A stretch of DNA of 64,000 nt from Liolophura sinensis (taxonomy: Eukaryota > Mollusca > Polyplacophora > Chitonida > Chitonidae): contig NC_088298.1 of assembly GCF_032854445.1 (NCBI RefSeq), forward strand, positions 22,529,295 through 22,593,294. Reading direction: 5' to 3'. Made by a program: the position numbers and the translations under genes. Shown here in pieces: positions 59,801-64,000 of this stretch (within the stretch, counting starts at the first letter, position 1; each line of letters opens with the position of its first letter). Under the pieces are notes generated by a model. That model saw only the letters and a list, made by a program, of their open reading frames with translations, had not been told where the DNA came from and ran no database searches.

Positions 59801-61145
59801 ATATTGTTTAGCAATGACAAATGGAGTGTAATACATTTCACACCCTTGAATCACATTGCAGGACTCAATTCTTGTTGAGGTCATCATCCTGTAGAGTTCA
59901 AAATATCACACATTTTATCCCTGAAGGATAAACCTAACGTCAGAAATGTGCTTAGATCGAGATAACCAATACCAAAACACACTGACTTTTTGACTCATAC
60001 ATTCAAGTCCAGTTCCACGCATTACCTGCACTGAACTCTTCAGAGATTTTCCCACTGTTTCTTCATCACTACTTGTGATTTCCCCGCTTTCACTTCCACC
60101 GTAATCCTTCGCAATGCGAACTGGAGAGATGGCCTTTCTCTCTGCTGTTCGCCAAGAGTTACGCTTCCTGTCTCGTCCCTTGTTCCCAGACGAACTTCGG
60201 CTGCTATCGGAATCACTGTCAGATTCGTTTGCTGATGCATTCGAGGATGAATCTGATGCAGAAGAGCTGTCATGTCGTTTCCTGGAAACAGTAATAGACA
60301 GATAATGACAAATCAGTTTCTTGCTCATCAATTCCCTAAGGTAACCATGGCTCATGATGCACATTCGAGATGGGCGGACATCCGGGCACTTCGCTTGTAC
60401 GAGTCAGCAGCAAGCAGATGACAAGGTGAAAGATAAAATGGGAAAGTATAGGGAAATGAACAAGTATGGATGATATTCAGAAAAACATTGCTGATAATAA
60501 CCAGAAATTATAGTATGTATAAAGACAACAGAACAATGTACACAGCATATATAATTTGTGCACGTCAACAAAACCTGGTTATGGAAGCCGTGAAGCAGAG
60601 TTTTGTGTTGACTTCCATGTTTTTAAGACCATGTTTTCATCTTCATGTGTGAGCAAGTATGTGTGTTAGTGTGAGTAAAACAGCAAATGCTAGGCCTATT
60701 TTCACATTTATTTATCTATTTGGTGTTTTATTCCACATTCAACAATATTTCAGTTCACCAATACGATGGCAGCCAGCATGAGAGTGGGAGGAAACCAGGC
60801 AGAGCCCTGGATCACTATTTTCAAAGAGTGAGTGAGTAAGTGCTTGGGGTTTAACGCTATTTTCAAAAAAGACGGAGTGAACAGTAAGATAAATAAAGCA
60901 AAACAAACTTTATGGCCAATAACAACGTACTGCGAAGAGATATTTTTAATTCCAATACCAAGTAAAATTAGTTATAAAGAAAAATAGGCTAAATTCTTGC
61001 AAATATGTAAAAACAAAAATAGTACATGCGAAATTTGAGTGCTGAATAATATCACTGCACAACGTGTGGCACTTGTTTCAAGCAATTTCGTTCCGAAAAC
61101 CATCTGCTAACTAATTGTTATCTACGTAAAATACCTTGACGACAT
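34507..61145 (-). CDS. CWC22: CWC22 spliceosome-associated protein, 20 coding exons
   Basis: Twenty exons with consistent phases join into 4038 nt, 1345 aa plus stop (human about 908). The protein begins [11 protein letters not shown]. It has an Arg/Ser/Asp-rich N-terminal part (1-300), the [15 protein letters not shown] motif before the MIF4G domain (about 363-600: [23 protein letters not shown]), an acidic linker (617-645), an MA3 domain (about 650-770: [22 protein letters not shown]) and [12 protein letters not shown]. The last 435 residues are a low-complexity SRx[10 protein letters not shown] tail. CWC22 holds eIF4A3 in the spliceosome and loads it upstream of exon junctions to start EJC assembly. 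The tail and N-terminal arm account for the extra length. Introns hold at least eight SINEs and several arrays. Confidence 0.97.
36158..36415 (-). mobile_element. SINE-A in CWC22 intron 19
   Basis: TATTTATCGGATTGGTGTTA, CAGAATTATGGTGGGAAGAA, AGCACAAGCTGGACTTTAAC and head GGGTCACAGAGGCCCC. Near full length. Confidence 0.88.
36954..37141 (-). CDS. CWC22: CWC22 exon 19 (poly-Ser/Asp)
   Basis: Acceptor CATTTATAG, donor GTAAA. Residues 848-910: [18 protein letters not shown] then an acidic serine run ([15 protein letters not shown]), the same order as in the human protein. Confidence 0.95.
37806..37905 (-). mobile_element. SINE-A, 3' part, in CWC22 intron 18
   Basis: CTTTATTTATCTGACTGATG, TACTCAAGAATATTTTACTT and GACAGCGGCCAGC, then truncated. 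Confidence 0.82.
38125..38226 (-). CDS. CWC22: CWC22 exon 18
   Basis: Acceptor CTTTACAG, donor GTAAG. Residues 814-847: [20 protein letters not shown] then [13 protein letters not shown]; the most conserved block after the MA3 domain. Confidence 0.97.
38702..38910. mobile_element. Possible third SINE family
   Basis: GAATGAATGATTATGGTTTA then ACGCCACAACGGCAATATTT and CAGCCATATCGTGGCG form a tail-plus-core layout like SINE-B but with a different core. Only one copy was seen here. A 22-bp duplication (CTGTGAAAGCCATCTCTAAA) precedes it at about 38660-38703. Confidence 0.5.
39402..39529 (-). CDS. CWC22: CWC22 exon 17
   Basis: Acceptor ATTCACAG, donor GTAAG. Residues 772-813: [20 protein letters not shown] then [20 protein letters not shown]. 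The acceptor edge is repeated upstream (39530-39690). Confidence 0.96.
39521..39690 (-). repeat. Repeats of the CWC22 exon 17 acceptor edge
   Basis: GCACCTGTGAATGAAGG (plus strand) spans the exon 17 acceptor. It recurs as GCACCTGTGAATGGAGG, GCACCTGTGGATGAAGG and GCACCTGTGAATGGAGG at about 39584, 39627 and 39674, with partly shared spacers (GGTGTTATCTCA, ACATGTAGG). On the minus strand each copy keeps a CACAG-like acceptor followed by GTGC. Confidence 0.8.
39698..40048. mobile_element. Two SINE-A fragments facing each other
   Basis: A minus-strand tail-plus-body fragment lies at 39698-39765 (TTTATTTGATTGTTTCAGTG). A plus-strand copy lies at about 39890-40048, with CCTGCGGATGGACATGGGTT, GGCTGGCCGCCATCATATAA and GTGAAATATTCTTGATTACG. 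Opposite orientation allows partial pairing in RNA. Confidence 0.75.
40555..40707 (-). CDS. CWC22: CWC22 exon 16 (MA3)
   Basis: Acceptor ATTTCCAG, donor GTAAGT. Residues 721-771, phase 0: [51 protein letters not shown]. Confidence 0.97.
40926..41391. mobile_element. TIR (MITE-like) element, relative of 2836-3430
   Basis: Starts AAGGTGGAGAAAACAAAAGT then TCAGATGAAAGAGTG, ends CATCATCTGATTATGTCATC then TTTTTATGTTTTC. The interior matches the 2836-3430 copy along its length with deletions. Its right end lies about 10 bp from the exon 15 donor. Confidence 0.65.
41402..41479 (-). CDS. CWC22: CWC22 exon 15 (MA3)
   Basis: Acceptor CAATCAG, donor GTAACT. Residues 695-720, phase 0: [20 protein letters not shown] then YGLLAQ. 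Confidence 0.97.
42030..42165 (-). mobile_element. SINE-A, truncated, in CWC22 intron 14
   Basis: TTTTATTTATCTGATTGATG, GCCGTACTCAAGAATATTTC, CGACCAGCATTATGGGAGGA; head missing. Confidence 0.85.
42238..42383 (-). CDS. CWC22: CWC22 exon 14 (MA3 start)
   Basis: Acceptor TTTGCACAG, donor GTATATG. Residues 646-694: [49 protein letters not shown]. Confidence 0.97.
42430..42900. repeat. 30-bp minisatellite grown inside a SINE-A variant, about 14 units
   Basis: The left edge (TTGTTTTACGACATACTTAA, GGACGGCGGTCAGTTTTAAG) is SINE-A variant sequence. GTGCCCNGGGTGAACCACC, part of that variant (see 47380-47570), is then iterated every 30 bp with CTACAAGA or TACAAGA links. Long minus-strand ORFs (42481-42879) are by-products. 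It sits about 95 bp upstream of the exon 14 acceptor. Confidence 0.9.
43790..43876 (-). CDS. CWC22: CWC22 exon 13 (acidic linker)
   Basis: Acceptor GTGTACAG, donor GTGAGT. Residues 617-645: [20 protein letters not shown] then SDEDEEADD, corresponding to the human EILDEGDTDSN acidic stretch between MIF4G and MA3. Confidence 0.95.
44231..44293 (-). CDS. CWC22: CWC22 exon 12
   Basis: Acceptor CTTTACAG, donor GTAAGG. Residues 596-616: [20 protein letters not shown], with split codons at both ends that match exons 11 and 13. Confidence 0.95.
44495..44990 (-). mobile_element. SINE-B split by a plus-strand SINE-A (44691-44836)
   Basis: Left part: TGCTTGGGGTTTTAATGTTG to CAGTCACATTTTATACTAAC. Then a SINE-A in the opposite orientation (GGTCTGCCAGCAACCTGCGG, CCATAATGCTAGCCGCTGTC, tail AATAAATAAATAAATA). 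Then SINE-B resumes CGACACCCGGCCAACCAG to the head GGGCACCAAAGCAGTCCC. SINE-B is therefore older than this SINE-A copy. Confidence 0.85.
45330..45445 (-). repeat. Duplication of the CWC22 exon 11 donor end
   Basis: ACTGAGGATATCCTCTGCCT (plus strand), the last codons of exon 11 read in reverse, occurs at about 45334 inside the intron and at about 45416 at the exon itself. The copies are 82 bp apart. The intronic copy has lost the GTCAGT donor (it reads GTTTAA). Confidence 0.85.
45419..45521 (-). CDS. CWC22: CWC22 exon 11
   Basis: Acceptor TTTCCAG, donor GTCAGT (non-optimal). Residues 562-595: [20 protein letters not shown] then [14 protein letters not shown], plus one base of an Asn codon completed by exon 12. 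This donor choice is the one that keeps frame with exon 12. Confidence 0.93.
45985..46620 (-). mobile_element. Two tandem SINE-B copies; the right one has an intact head
   Basis: Copy one (about 45985-46256) runs from GTATGCTTGGGGTTTAATGT to GTATGACCTGTCCGGGTTT and lacks the head. Copy two (46255-46620) starts with a GAGT tail and ends with the complement of a tRNA-like head. On the minus strand that head reads GATAGCACAGTTGGTAGAGC and CCAGGATCAATCCTTGATCG. The head resembles a tRNA but belongs to the SINE. Confidence 0.85.
46935..47038 (-). CDS. CWC22: CWC22 exon 10 (MIF4G)
   Basis: Acceptor CCTCACAG, donor GTAAG. Residues 527-561: [20 protein letters not shown] then [14 protein letters not shown]; nearly identical to the human segment. 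Confidence 0.97.
47062..47290 (-). mobile_element. SINE-A in CWC22 intron 9
   Basis: TTTGTTTATTTATAAGATTT, CGCCGTACTCAAGAATATTG, AACCCACGACCATCCACGAG and AGGAAGTCAGCATGAGCTGA; the head is partly lost. Confidence 0.82.
47380..47570 (-). mobile_element. SINE-A variant subfamily with internal 18-bp repeats
   Basis: CTGATTGTTAACAGCACACT, TTTTTCGCTTATATGATTGA, then ATGGATGGAAGT/ACATAGATGGAAGTCACTG repeated four times, then GGAGGAAACCAAAGTGCCCT and GGGTGAACAAG. This is the variant that seeded the 30-bp minisatellite at 42430. Confidence 0.7.
47820..47958 (-). CDS. CWC22: CWC22 exon 9 (MIF4G)
   Basis: Acceptor GTGTTTCAG, donor GTGAGG. Residues 481-526: [45 protein letters not shown]. Confidence 0.97.
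48500..49997 (-). repeat. 54-bp array derived from the CWC22 exon 8 donor, about 27 units
   Basis: On the minus strand the typical unit is GCTCATCTGGTCAACCAGCA then AGTGGTGAGTGACTGAAAAA and GTGGTCTATGTGTT. The first 25 bases copy the exon end (HLVNQQV) and the next the donor GTGAGT. Spacing is mostly 54 bp with indels; the true exon edge at 49998 and the previous unit edge at 49944 are in register. Units are diverged by several percent or more, so the array is older than the 65-bp one. A sub-block at 49294-49488 has lost the in-frame TGA (GTGACTGTCAAAGTGG) and is open. Confidence 0.95.
49998..50126 (-). CDS. CWC22: CWC22 exon 8 (MIF4G)
   Basis: The acceptor TTTGAACAG is chosen over a nearer CCTCAG because it restores the conserved FPQ before NGELILRRL. 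Residues 438-480, phase 0: [43 protein letters not shown]. Donor GTGAGT, followed directly by the array of copies of this exon end. Confidence 0.95.
50178..50436 (-). mobile_element. SINE-A in CWC22 intron 7
   Basis: TTCATTTATTTATTTGAAAG, TACGCTGTACCCAGGAATAT, AGGATTATGGTGGGAGAAAA and head CTTGGCCACAGAGATCCC. Confidence 0.88.
50681..50774 (-). CDS. CWC22: CWC22 exon 7 (MIF4G)
   Basis: Acceptor TTATTTTCAG, donor GTCAG. Residues 406-437: [20 protein letters not shown] then [11 protein letters not shown]. Confidence 0.96.
51973..52101 (-). CDS. CWC22: CWC22 exon 6 (MIF4G start)
   Basis: Acceptor CATTTGCAG, donor GTAAG. Residues 363-405: [20 protein letters not shown] then [20 protein letters not shown] and RG. 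Confidence 0.97.
52484..52678 (-). CDS. CWC22: CWC22 exon 5
   Basis: Acceptor GTTTTCAG, donor GTAAG. Residues 298-362: a charged stretch ([14 protein letters not shown]) with [10 protein letters not shown], then [20 protein letters not shown] and TDKS, the hallmark segment in front of MIF4G. Confidence 0.97.
52780..52880 (-). mobile_element. SINE-A fragment in CWC22 intron 4
   Basis: GGCGTTTTGCGCTGTACTCA, AGAACTTTTCACTTATACTT and CCACTATTATGTTGGCAGAA. Confidence 0.75.
53751..54323 (-). CDS. CWC22: CWC22 exon 4 (Arg/Asp/Ser-rich N-terminal arm)
   Basis: Acceptor CATGTTTCAG, donor GTAAGC. Residues 107-297: [20 protein letters not shown], then long RD, RE and RS-rich runs ([29 protein letters not shown]), ending QEADVR. 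It corresponds to the human RDRDYFDYSRSDYEHSRRG region but is longer. Plus-strand ORFs opposite it are shadows. Confidence 0.95.
54400..54610 (-). mobile_element. SINE-B in CWC22 intron 3
   Basis: GTGTGCTTGGGGTTTTACAT, GTAGGGTGGGTCCATGCC and GACCCTACTTGGGTTTGATC; a middle segment is missing. Confidence 0.78.
54896..55045 (-). mobile_element. SINE-A variant, degenerate
   Basis: TTTTGATTGTTAATGCCATA, GAACTCAAGAGTTTGTCACT and CATGGAAGAAACCAG resemble the variant at 47380 and 14786. Confidence 0.55.
55733..55866 (-). mobile_element. SINE-A, 3' part, in CWC22 intron 3
   Basis: TTTATTTATTTTATTTGCTT, GCCGTACTCAAGAATATTTC and GACAGCGGCCAACATTATGA, then CATGCGCAGGTTGCTGGCAG. Confidence 0.86.
56457..56509 (-). 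CDS. CWC22: CWC22 exon 3 (53 nt)
   Basis: Acceptor TTTCTTTCAG, donor GTAATA. Residues 90-106: [17 protein letters not shown] plus two bases. Its phases fit exons 2 and 4 exactly, which supports this small, poorly conserved exon. Confidence 0.88.
56510..60025 (-). other. CWC22 intron 2, 3.5 kb
   Basis: Contains a SINE-A fragment at 57885-57955 (TTTTACGCAGTACTCAAGAA) and a CTCF-core-like CCCCCTGCTGGCG near 59713. No additional exon could be supported; ORFs here are isolated. Confidence 0.45.
60026..60281 (-). CDS. CWC22: CWC22 exon 2
   Basis: Acceptor CTGTTTCCAG, donor GTAATG. Residues 4-89: [85 protein letters not shown]. Serine-rich, probably disordered. Confidence 0.93.
60380..60690. repeat. 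Dispersed repeat, copy 2 of 2
   Basis: Matches 3530-3845 from CATCCGGGCACTT through GGAAGCCGTGAAGCAGAGTT and on to GTGAGCAAGTATGTGTGTTA. It lies in CWC22 intron 1 in the opposite sense to the gene. Confidence 0.6.
60704..60870 (-). mobile_element. SINE-A fragment next to a SINE-B tail fragment
   Basis: SINE-A: ATTTATTTATCTATTTGGTG, CAACAATATTTCAGTTCACC and GGGAGGAAACCAGGCAGAGC. SINE-B: GAGTGAGTGAGTAAGTGCTT then GGGGTTTAACGC. Confidence 0.78.
61135..61145 (-). CDS. CWC22: CWC22 exon 1 coding part (11 nt, start codon)
   Basis: ATG TCG TCA AG, then donor GTATTT. It encodes MSS plus two bases of an Arg codon that exon 2 completes ([11 protein letters not shown]). The choice rests on phase fit, the donor and the promoter just upstream. 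An in-frame upstream alternative was not found. Confidence 0.85.
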
Positions 61146-61440
61146 CCTTTATCTACCAGTTCAAACCGTAGATAGACAAATATCGTCTTGAGCTTTCGGT
61201 TTCTCAATTTTTCTTCAAAACTCAGACAAAAAACGTTTTACGATTTCTATCGTAAAACCCGGAAGCAGTCAGTTCTCACGCGAGAGTGTTGGCCTCACGA
61301 GCTTTTCGGGCGATGGCCAATCAAGGTGTTCCTAACTCCCGCCACATTGTCAGCATTATCCAATGAGAACGTTTGTAACTCCCGCCACATTTCGCGCCAA
61401 GTTTGTTCTCCGAATCAAAGCGACCAGAGAAAGGAGAAGG
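61146..61440. promoter_or_regulatory. Probable bidirectional promoter
   Basis: A GC-richer patch with two CCAAT motifs (ATGGCCAATCAAGG near 61315, ATTATCCAATGAGAA near 61360). There are two copies of TAACTCCCGCCACATT, near 61333 and 61376; on the minus strand they contain GGCGGGAG. There is also an E2F-like TTTCGCGCC near 61391. It lies directly upstream of the CWC22 start on one side and of a plus-strand donor (GGAGAAGG followed by GTAAGAG at 61441) on the other. No TATA box is evident. Confidence 0.65.
61300..61440 (+). other. Possible first exon of a divergent plus-strand gene
   Basis: A good donor at 61441 (GTAAGAG after GAGAAGG) faces away from CWC22. The left end of this exon is unknown. 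The ORF at 61188-61475 crosses the donor and is probably not the translated frame. Confidence 0.4.
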
Positions 61441-61474
61441 GTAAGAGAGCAGAGAATTTTTTCAAACTTTCTTA

Positions 61475-63120
61475 AATCTTAAGATTTAAGCGTATTTACT
61501 TGATGACAGACTGCACAGGAACATATTCGCTGATGATGTTGTTTCGATTTTGTGTGCTTTTTTCTCGAGTATTCCAGTTTATTTAACTTTTTTGAGTGCC
61601 ATCATCTGTTGATCGCTTTGATCAAACTGGGACCATTCTGGCAAGAGATACTTCCACTGGAATTCAGAAGAAAAAAAATGCAACACTAGGGTGTTTGTGT
61701 CGAGAAAAGCTAGTTTGGGAAAACTAGCACCCTTGTAGAGAATCATATTTTGTAAATCAGGCCGGATTGTTTTACCTCTATGCCTATTTCAGAGCCCAGA
61801 TTTGGGACATTTATGACCCCCCCTCCCCACCCTTTCTAGACCTCCCACCCCGATTCCCACCCACACTGCATTTTTAGGAATTGTTTTCTGCCGGGATGTC
61901 AATTGCTACATGTTTTATTTTCCTTGTAAAATGAATTTTTGTAGAATTATTTTATGTAGTACATCATATAATTTAAACTTTCTTGATTAACAGTGTCCTT
62001 TGTTTAAAAGGTACCTTAAAAATGCATGGACTTGTGGTAAAATTTAAACACAAAAATAATTTATATAGACTGGTTTAGCATCTATACTGTTGTACTGTTT
62101 AAATAACATTTGAATCCCATGTTTTTATATTTTCCATATATGAACCAAAAATGGTAAATTAGTGGAACTTTTTGGTCGGGTTATCATATTATTCGAGAGA
62201 TACAAGCAGTTCCAGATACCTTCTAGAGTCTCAAAATTTTGCCAGCAAGACATAAGTGAAAACAAAAGTCAGTGTGGTTTTGGAAAGTGTGAAGCCCTTT
62301 TTTGACAAATGAAAATACATGTTGACTCTATGGGTTATTTCCTCTGGCCAGAGTAGCTCTCTGGTGTGCAGGTTTGTATCTTTTATCCAAAGCCCAGGGT
62401 ATGTTTTTTTTTTTTTTTTTTTTTTTTATAAAACAGAGCTGCACACTCAGGGGGTTAGCCAGAAATGTGAGACGGAATGTCCAAACATATCACTGTTTTA
62501 GACCATTTTGTTGTATCAGGTTGTTCAGATTTCATTTTCTCCTATCTCTCCCAAGTTAAAAGTGCTGAAGACAGAGTGCCGAAATTGTTGGCACGCAAAT
62601 TTTTTATTTCACATCTGTTCCCTTGAACAGGTGCAAAGTTAGTTGGCGTACCTTATGTGTACCATGCCCTAAAATACATGCATCCTGCCCCAAAGATGTG
62701 CCCCTTTTTGGCAAATTATTAATTGATAGGCATTGGAAATTTTCACCCTGCTTTTTTTTAGTGTTTAGTGTTTTTAGTCTAGTGTTGCATCCTGCTCCTT
62801 TTGATTTCTATCCAGGGGTGTGTTTAGCCAGGGATCTCGGCTATGATATTTTAATATGAGGTTAGAGTACATCACAGCCGTGGAGAATAGCCTAGTGTGA
62901 CAAAAATCCGTGCAAAGTGAACAATACAGGCACTGACTGGGCAAAAGTGCGCAGTTGATGTTTCACAACCTCACTGTTTTGATCAGCTCACCGTCAGTTT
63001 TGGCAGGCAGAAAGCCATGTATTGATGTTAATGTGGAGGAACAAATTTGCAATTGACTAAGGGTTATGGAGCAGATTGACGGACCCCACAGTTTGTGAGA
63101 ACTGTCAAATTAAGTTTGCG
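61475..63120 (+). other. Probable first intron of the divergent gene; no gene recognised
   Basis: Unique AT-rich sequence with a 24-base T run at about 62404-62428. No repeat family or coding exon is supported. Confidence 0.4.
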
Positions 63121-63168
63121 GTAAAAAAAAGGATGGTGTCGCATGGCGGCACCATCTGCTAAATATGA

Positions 63169-63338
63169 GCCTATTTTCAACTTCAGCTAAGATTTACAGG
63201 AAAATGGTGATGTAAAGGTAAGTAGCGATCGTGCCATTATGTGTGTAAACTTTTTAGCTTTCAGAATTGCCATGCTTTATGTGTATTCAGGATGAATCTA
63301 ACGCACAGGCATCAGAATTCAACAAGAGGATAGCTCTT
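63169..63338 (+). other. Two possible small coding exons, gene unidentified
   Basis: First candidate: TTTCAACTTCAG or ATTTACAG as acceptor, ending GATGTAAAG followed by GTAAGTAG (63208). Second: TGTATTCAG, then about 49 nt ending GCTCTTT followed by GTAAGC (about 63290-63338). Joined, they read ENGDVKDESNAQASEFNKRI in one frame. An upstream MAAPSAKYEPIFNFS (63144) is in the same frame but ends at TAA, so it would need to be spliced differently. I recognise no family. Confidence 0.35.
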
Positions 63339-63339
63339 T

Positions 63340-64000
63340 GTAAGCATTATACTGGAATCTGGTCCACATAGGTCTTGGGCTCATTGTGACCAGGGATTCC
63401 TGCACATCAGTATATATAAGCCACCCTAGGGTGTGACTATTAATAGTACTAAATACTGAAATTTGCCCAGTAACATGGTTGTTTCTTTTAGGGGTTTAAT
63501 GCTCTAACATGATCCAGCAACAGCTGGTGGCCTGATGTGTGATTAGGCCTGGATGGAGATTGTTACCCAAGATAGCATCCTGCTCCTCCCCCTTCCTGTG
63601 TGAGACTGCACCCAGCAGTGCTTCTATTCCTGTGTGTTAGACTTGTTTATTTCTTAACATTCACAGTTTGAAGGGTGTCAGGTGGTAGGCTGAACAGGTG
63701 CATATCTTGGTCCAAGTTTAGATAGGGTATTAATACTGGTAAGACAACTCATCAGCATGTTGTTTTAAAAAATTAATCAGCTTGTCACTAAGACATACAA
63801 TTTAATTGAACTCCAGTCTGTAGTTTTCCGATGTTCGTACTGGGGTGCTATTTAATTGGCTTGTAGTATGACTAACAAATCTACGGCGTTTTGCAGGGTG
63901 TGAATTTCATTCAGCATATAAAGAGGCCATAAAACAGCCAAGAGTGACATTGAAGTAATTTGTGTCCAAGAACAGTTGATCCACAAGGATGTCGACTCGA
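63340..64000. other. No feature recognised
   Basis: Unique sequence to the window edge. If the divergent gene is real this is intron. Confidence 0.4.

Noticed and set aside
61188-61475. A 95-codon plus-strand protein over the promoter
   Set aside because: It spans the CWC22 5' UTR, the CCAAT/E2F-like boxes and a strong donor, and shows no domain.

Overview
This is a 64 kb piece of a metazoan nuclear genome, most likely a marine mollusc. Two intron-rich, conserved animal genes lie on the minus strand. The noncoding DNA is packed with two tRNA-derived SINE families whose conserved 3' domains I recognise as typical of molluscs. The species cannot be named from the sequence alone. No bacterial, plasmid or viral gene organisation was seen.

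Layout. 1-12.7 kb holds no recognisable gene: SINEs, terminal-inverted-repeat (TIR) elements, a 27-bp minisatellite, tandem duplications and two short orphan minus-strand ORFs. 12.72-20.24 kb holds RNF41/NRDP1, a RING E3 ubiquitin ligase, in six coding exons on the minus strand; five are intact and the fifth carries one extra base relative to the family. 20.2-34.5 kb is intergenic or the upstream part of RNF41, with a possible 5' UTR exon, a 47-bp and a 69-bp minisatellite, and a PIF/Harbinger-like DNA transposon remnant nested in a SINE. 34.51-61.15 kb holds CWC22, the spliceosome factor that brings eIF4A3 to the exon junction complex. All 20 coding exons were assembled from splice sites and phases into one open frame of 1345 codons plus stop. 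About 61.15-61.44 kb is a CCAAT/E2F-like, probably bidirectional promoter. Beyond it lies a plus-strand donor and possible small exons of an unidentified divergent gene.

The most unusual signal is the relation between tandem repeats and splice sites. Four of the five coding introns of RNF41 begin with a tandem array that touches or nearly touches the 5' splice site. In two of them the repeat unit contains the end of the exon plus its donor: 11 units of 65 bp at exon 1, and 8 units of 102 bp at exon 3, where the true exon end is the last unit, exactly in register. CWC22 intron 8 shows the same with about 27 units of 54 bp. Smaller duplications of exon edges sit at CWC22 exon 11 (donor side) and exon 17 (acceptor side). 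The window therefore holds dozens of decoy 5' splice sites downstream of true ones, in the sense orientation. Nearly all SINEs here are also in the sense orientation of these genes, so their A-rich tails place AATAAA hexamers in introns and supply the first canonical AATAAA I can see downstream of both stop codons.

Exon coordinates, reading phases and repeat registers were read directly. Gene identities rest on recall of the RNF41 and CWC22 families. Functional ideas about decoy donors and SINE poly(A) signals are inference.
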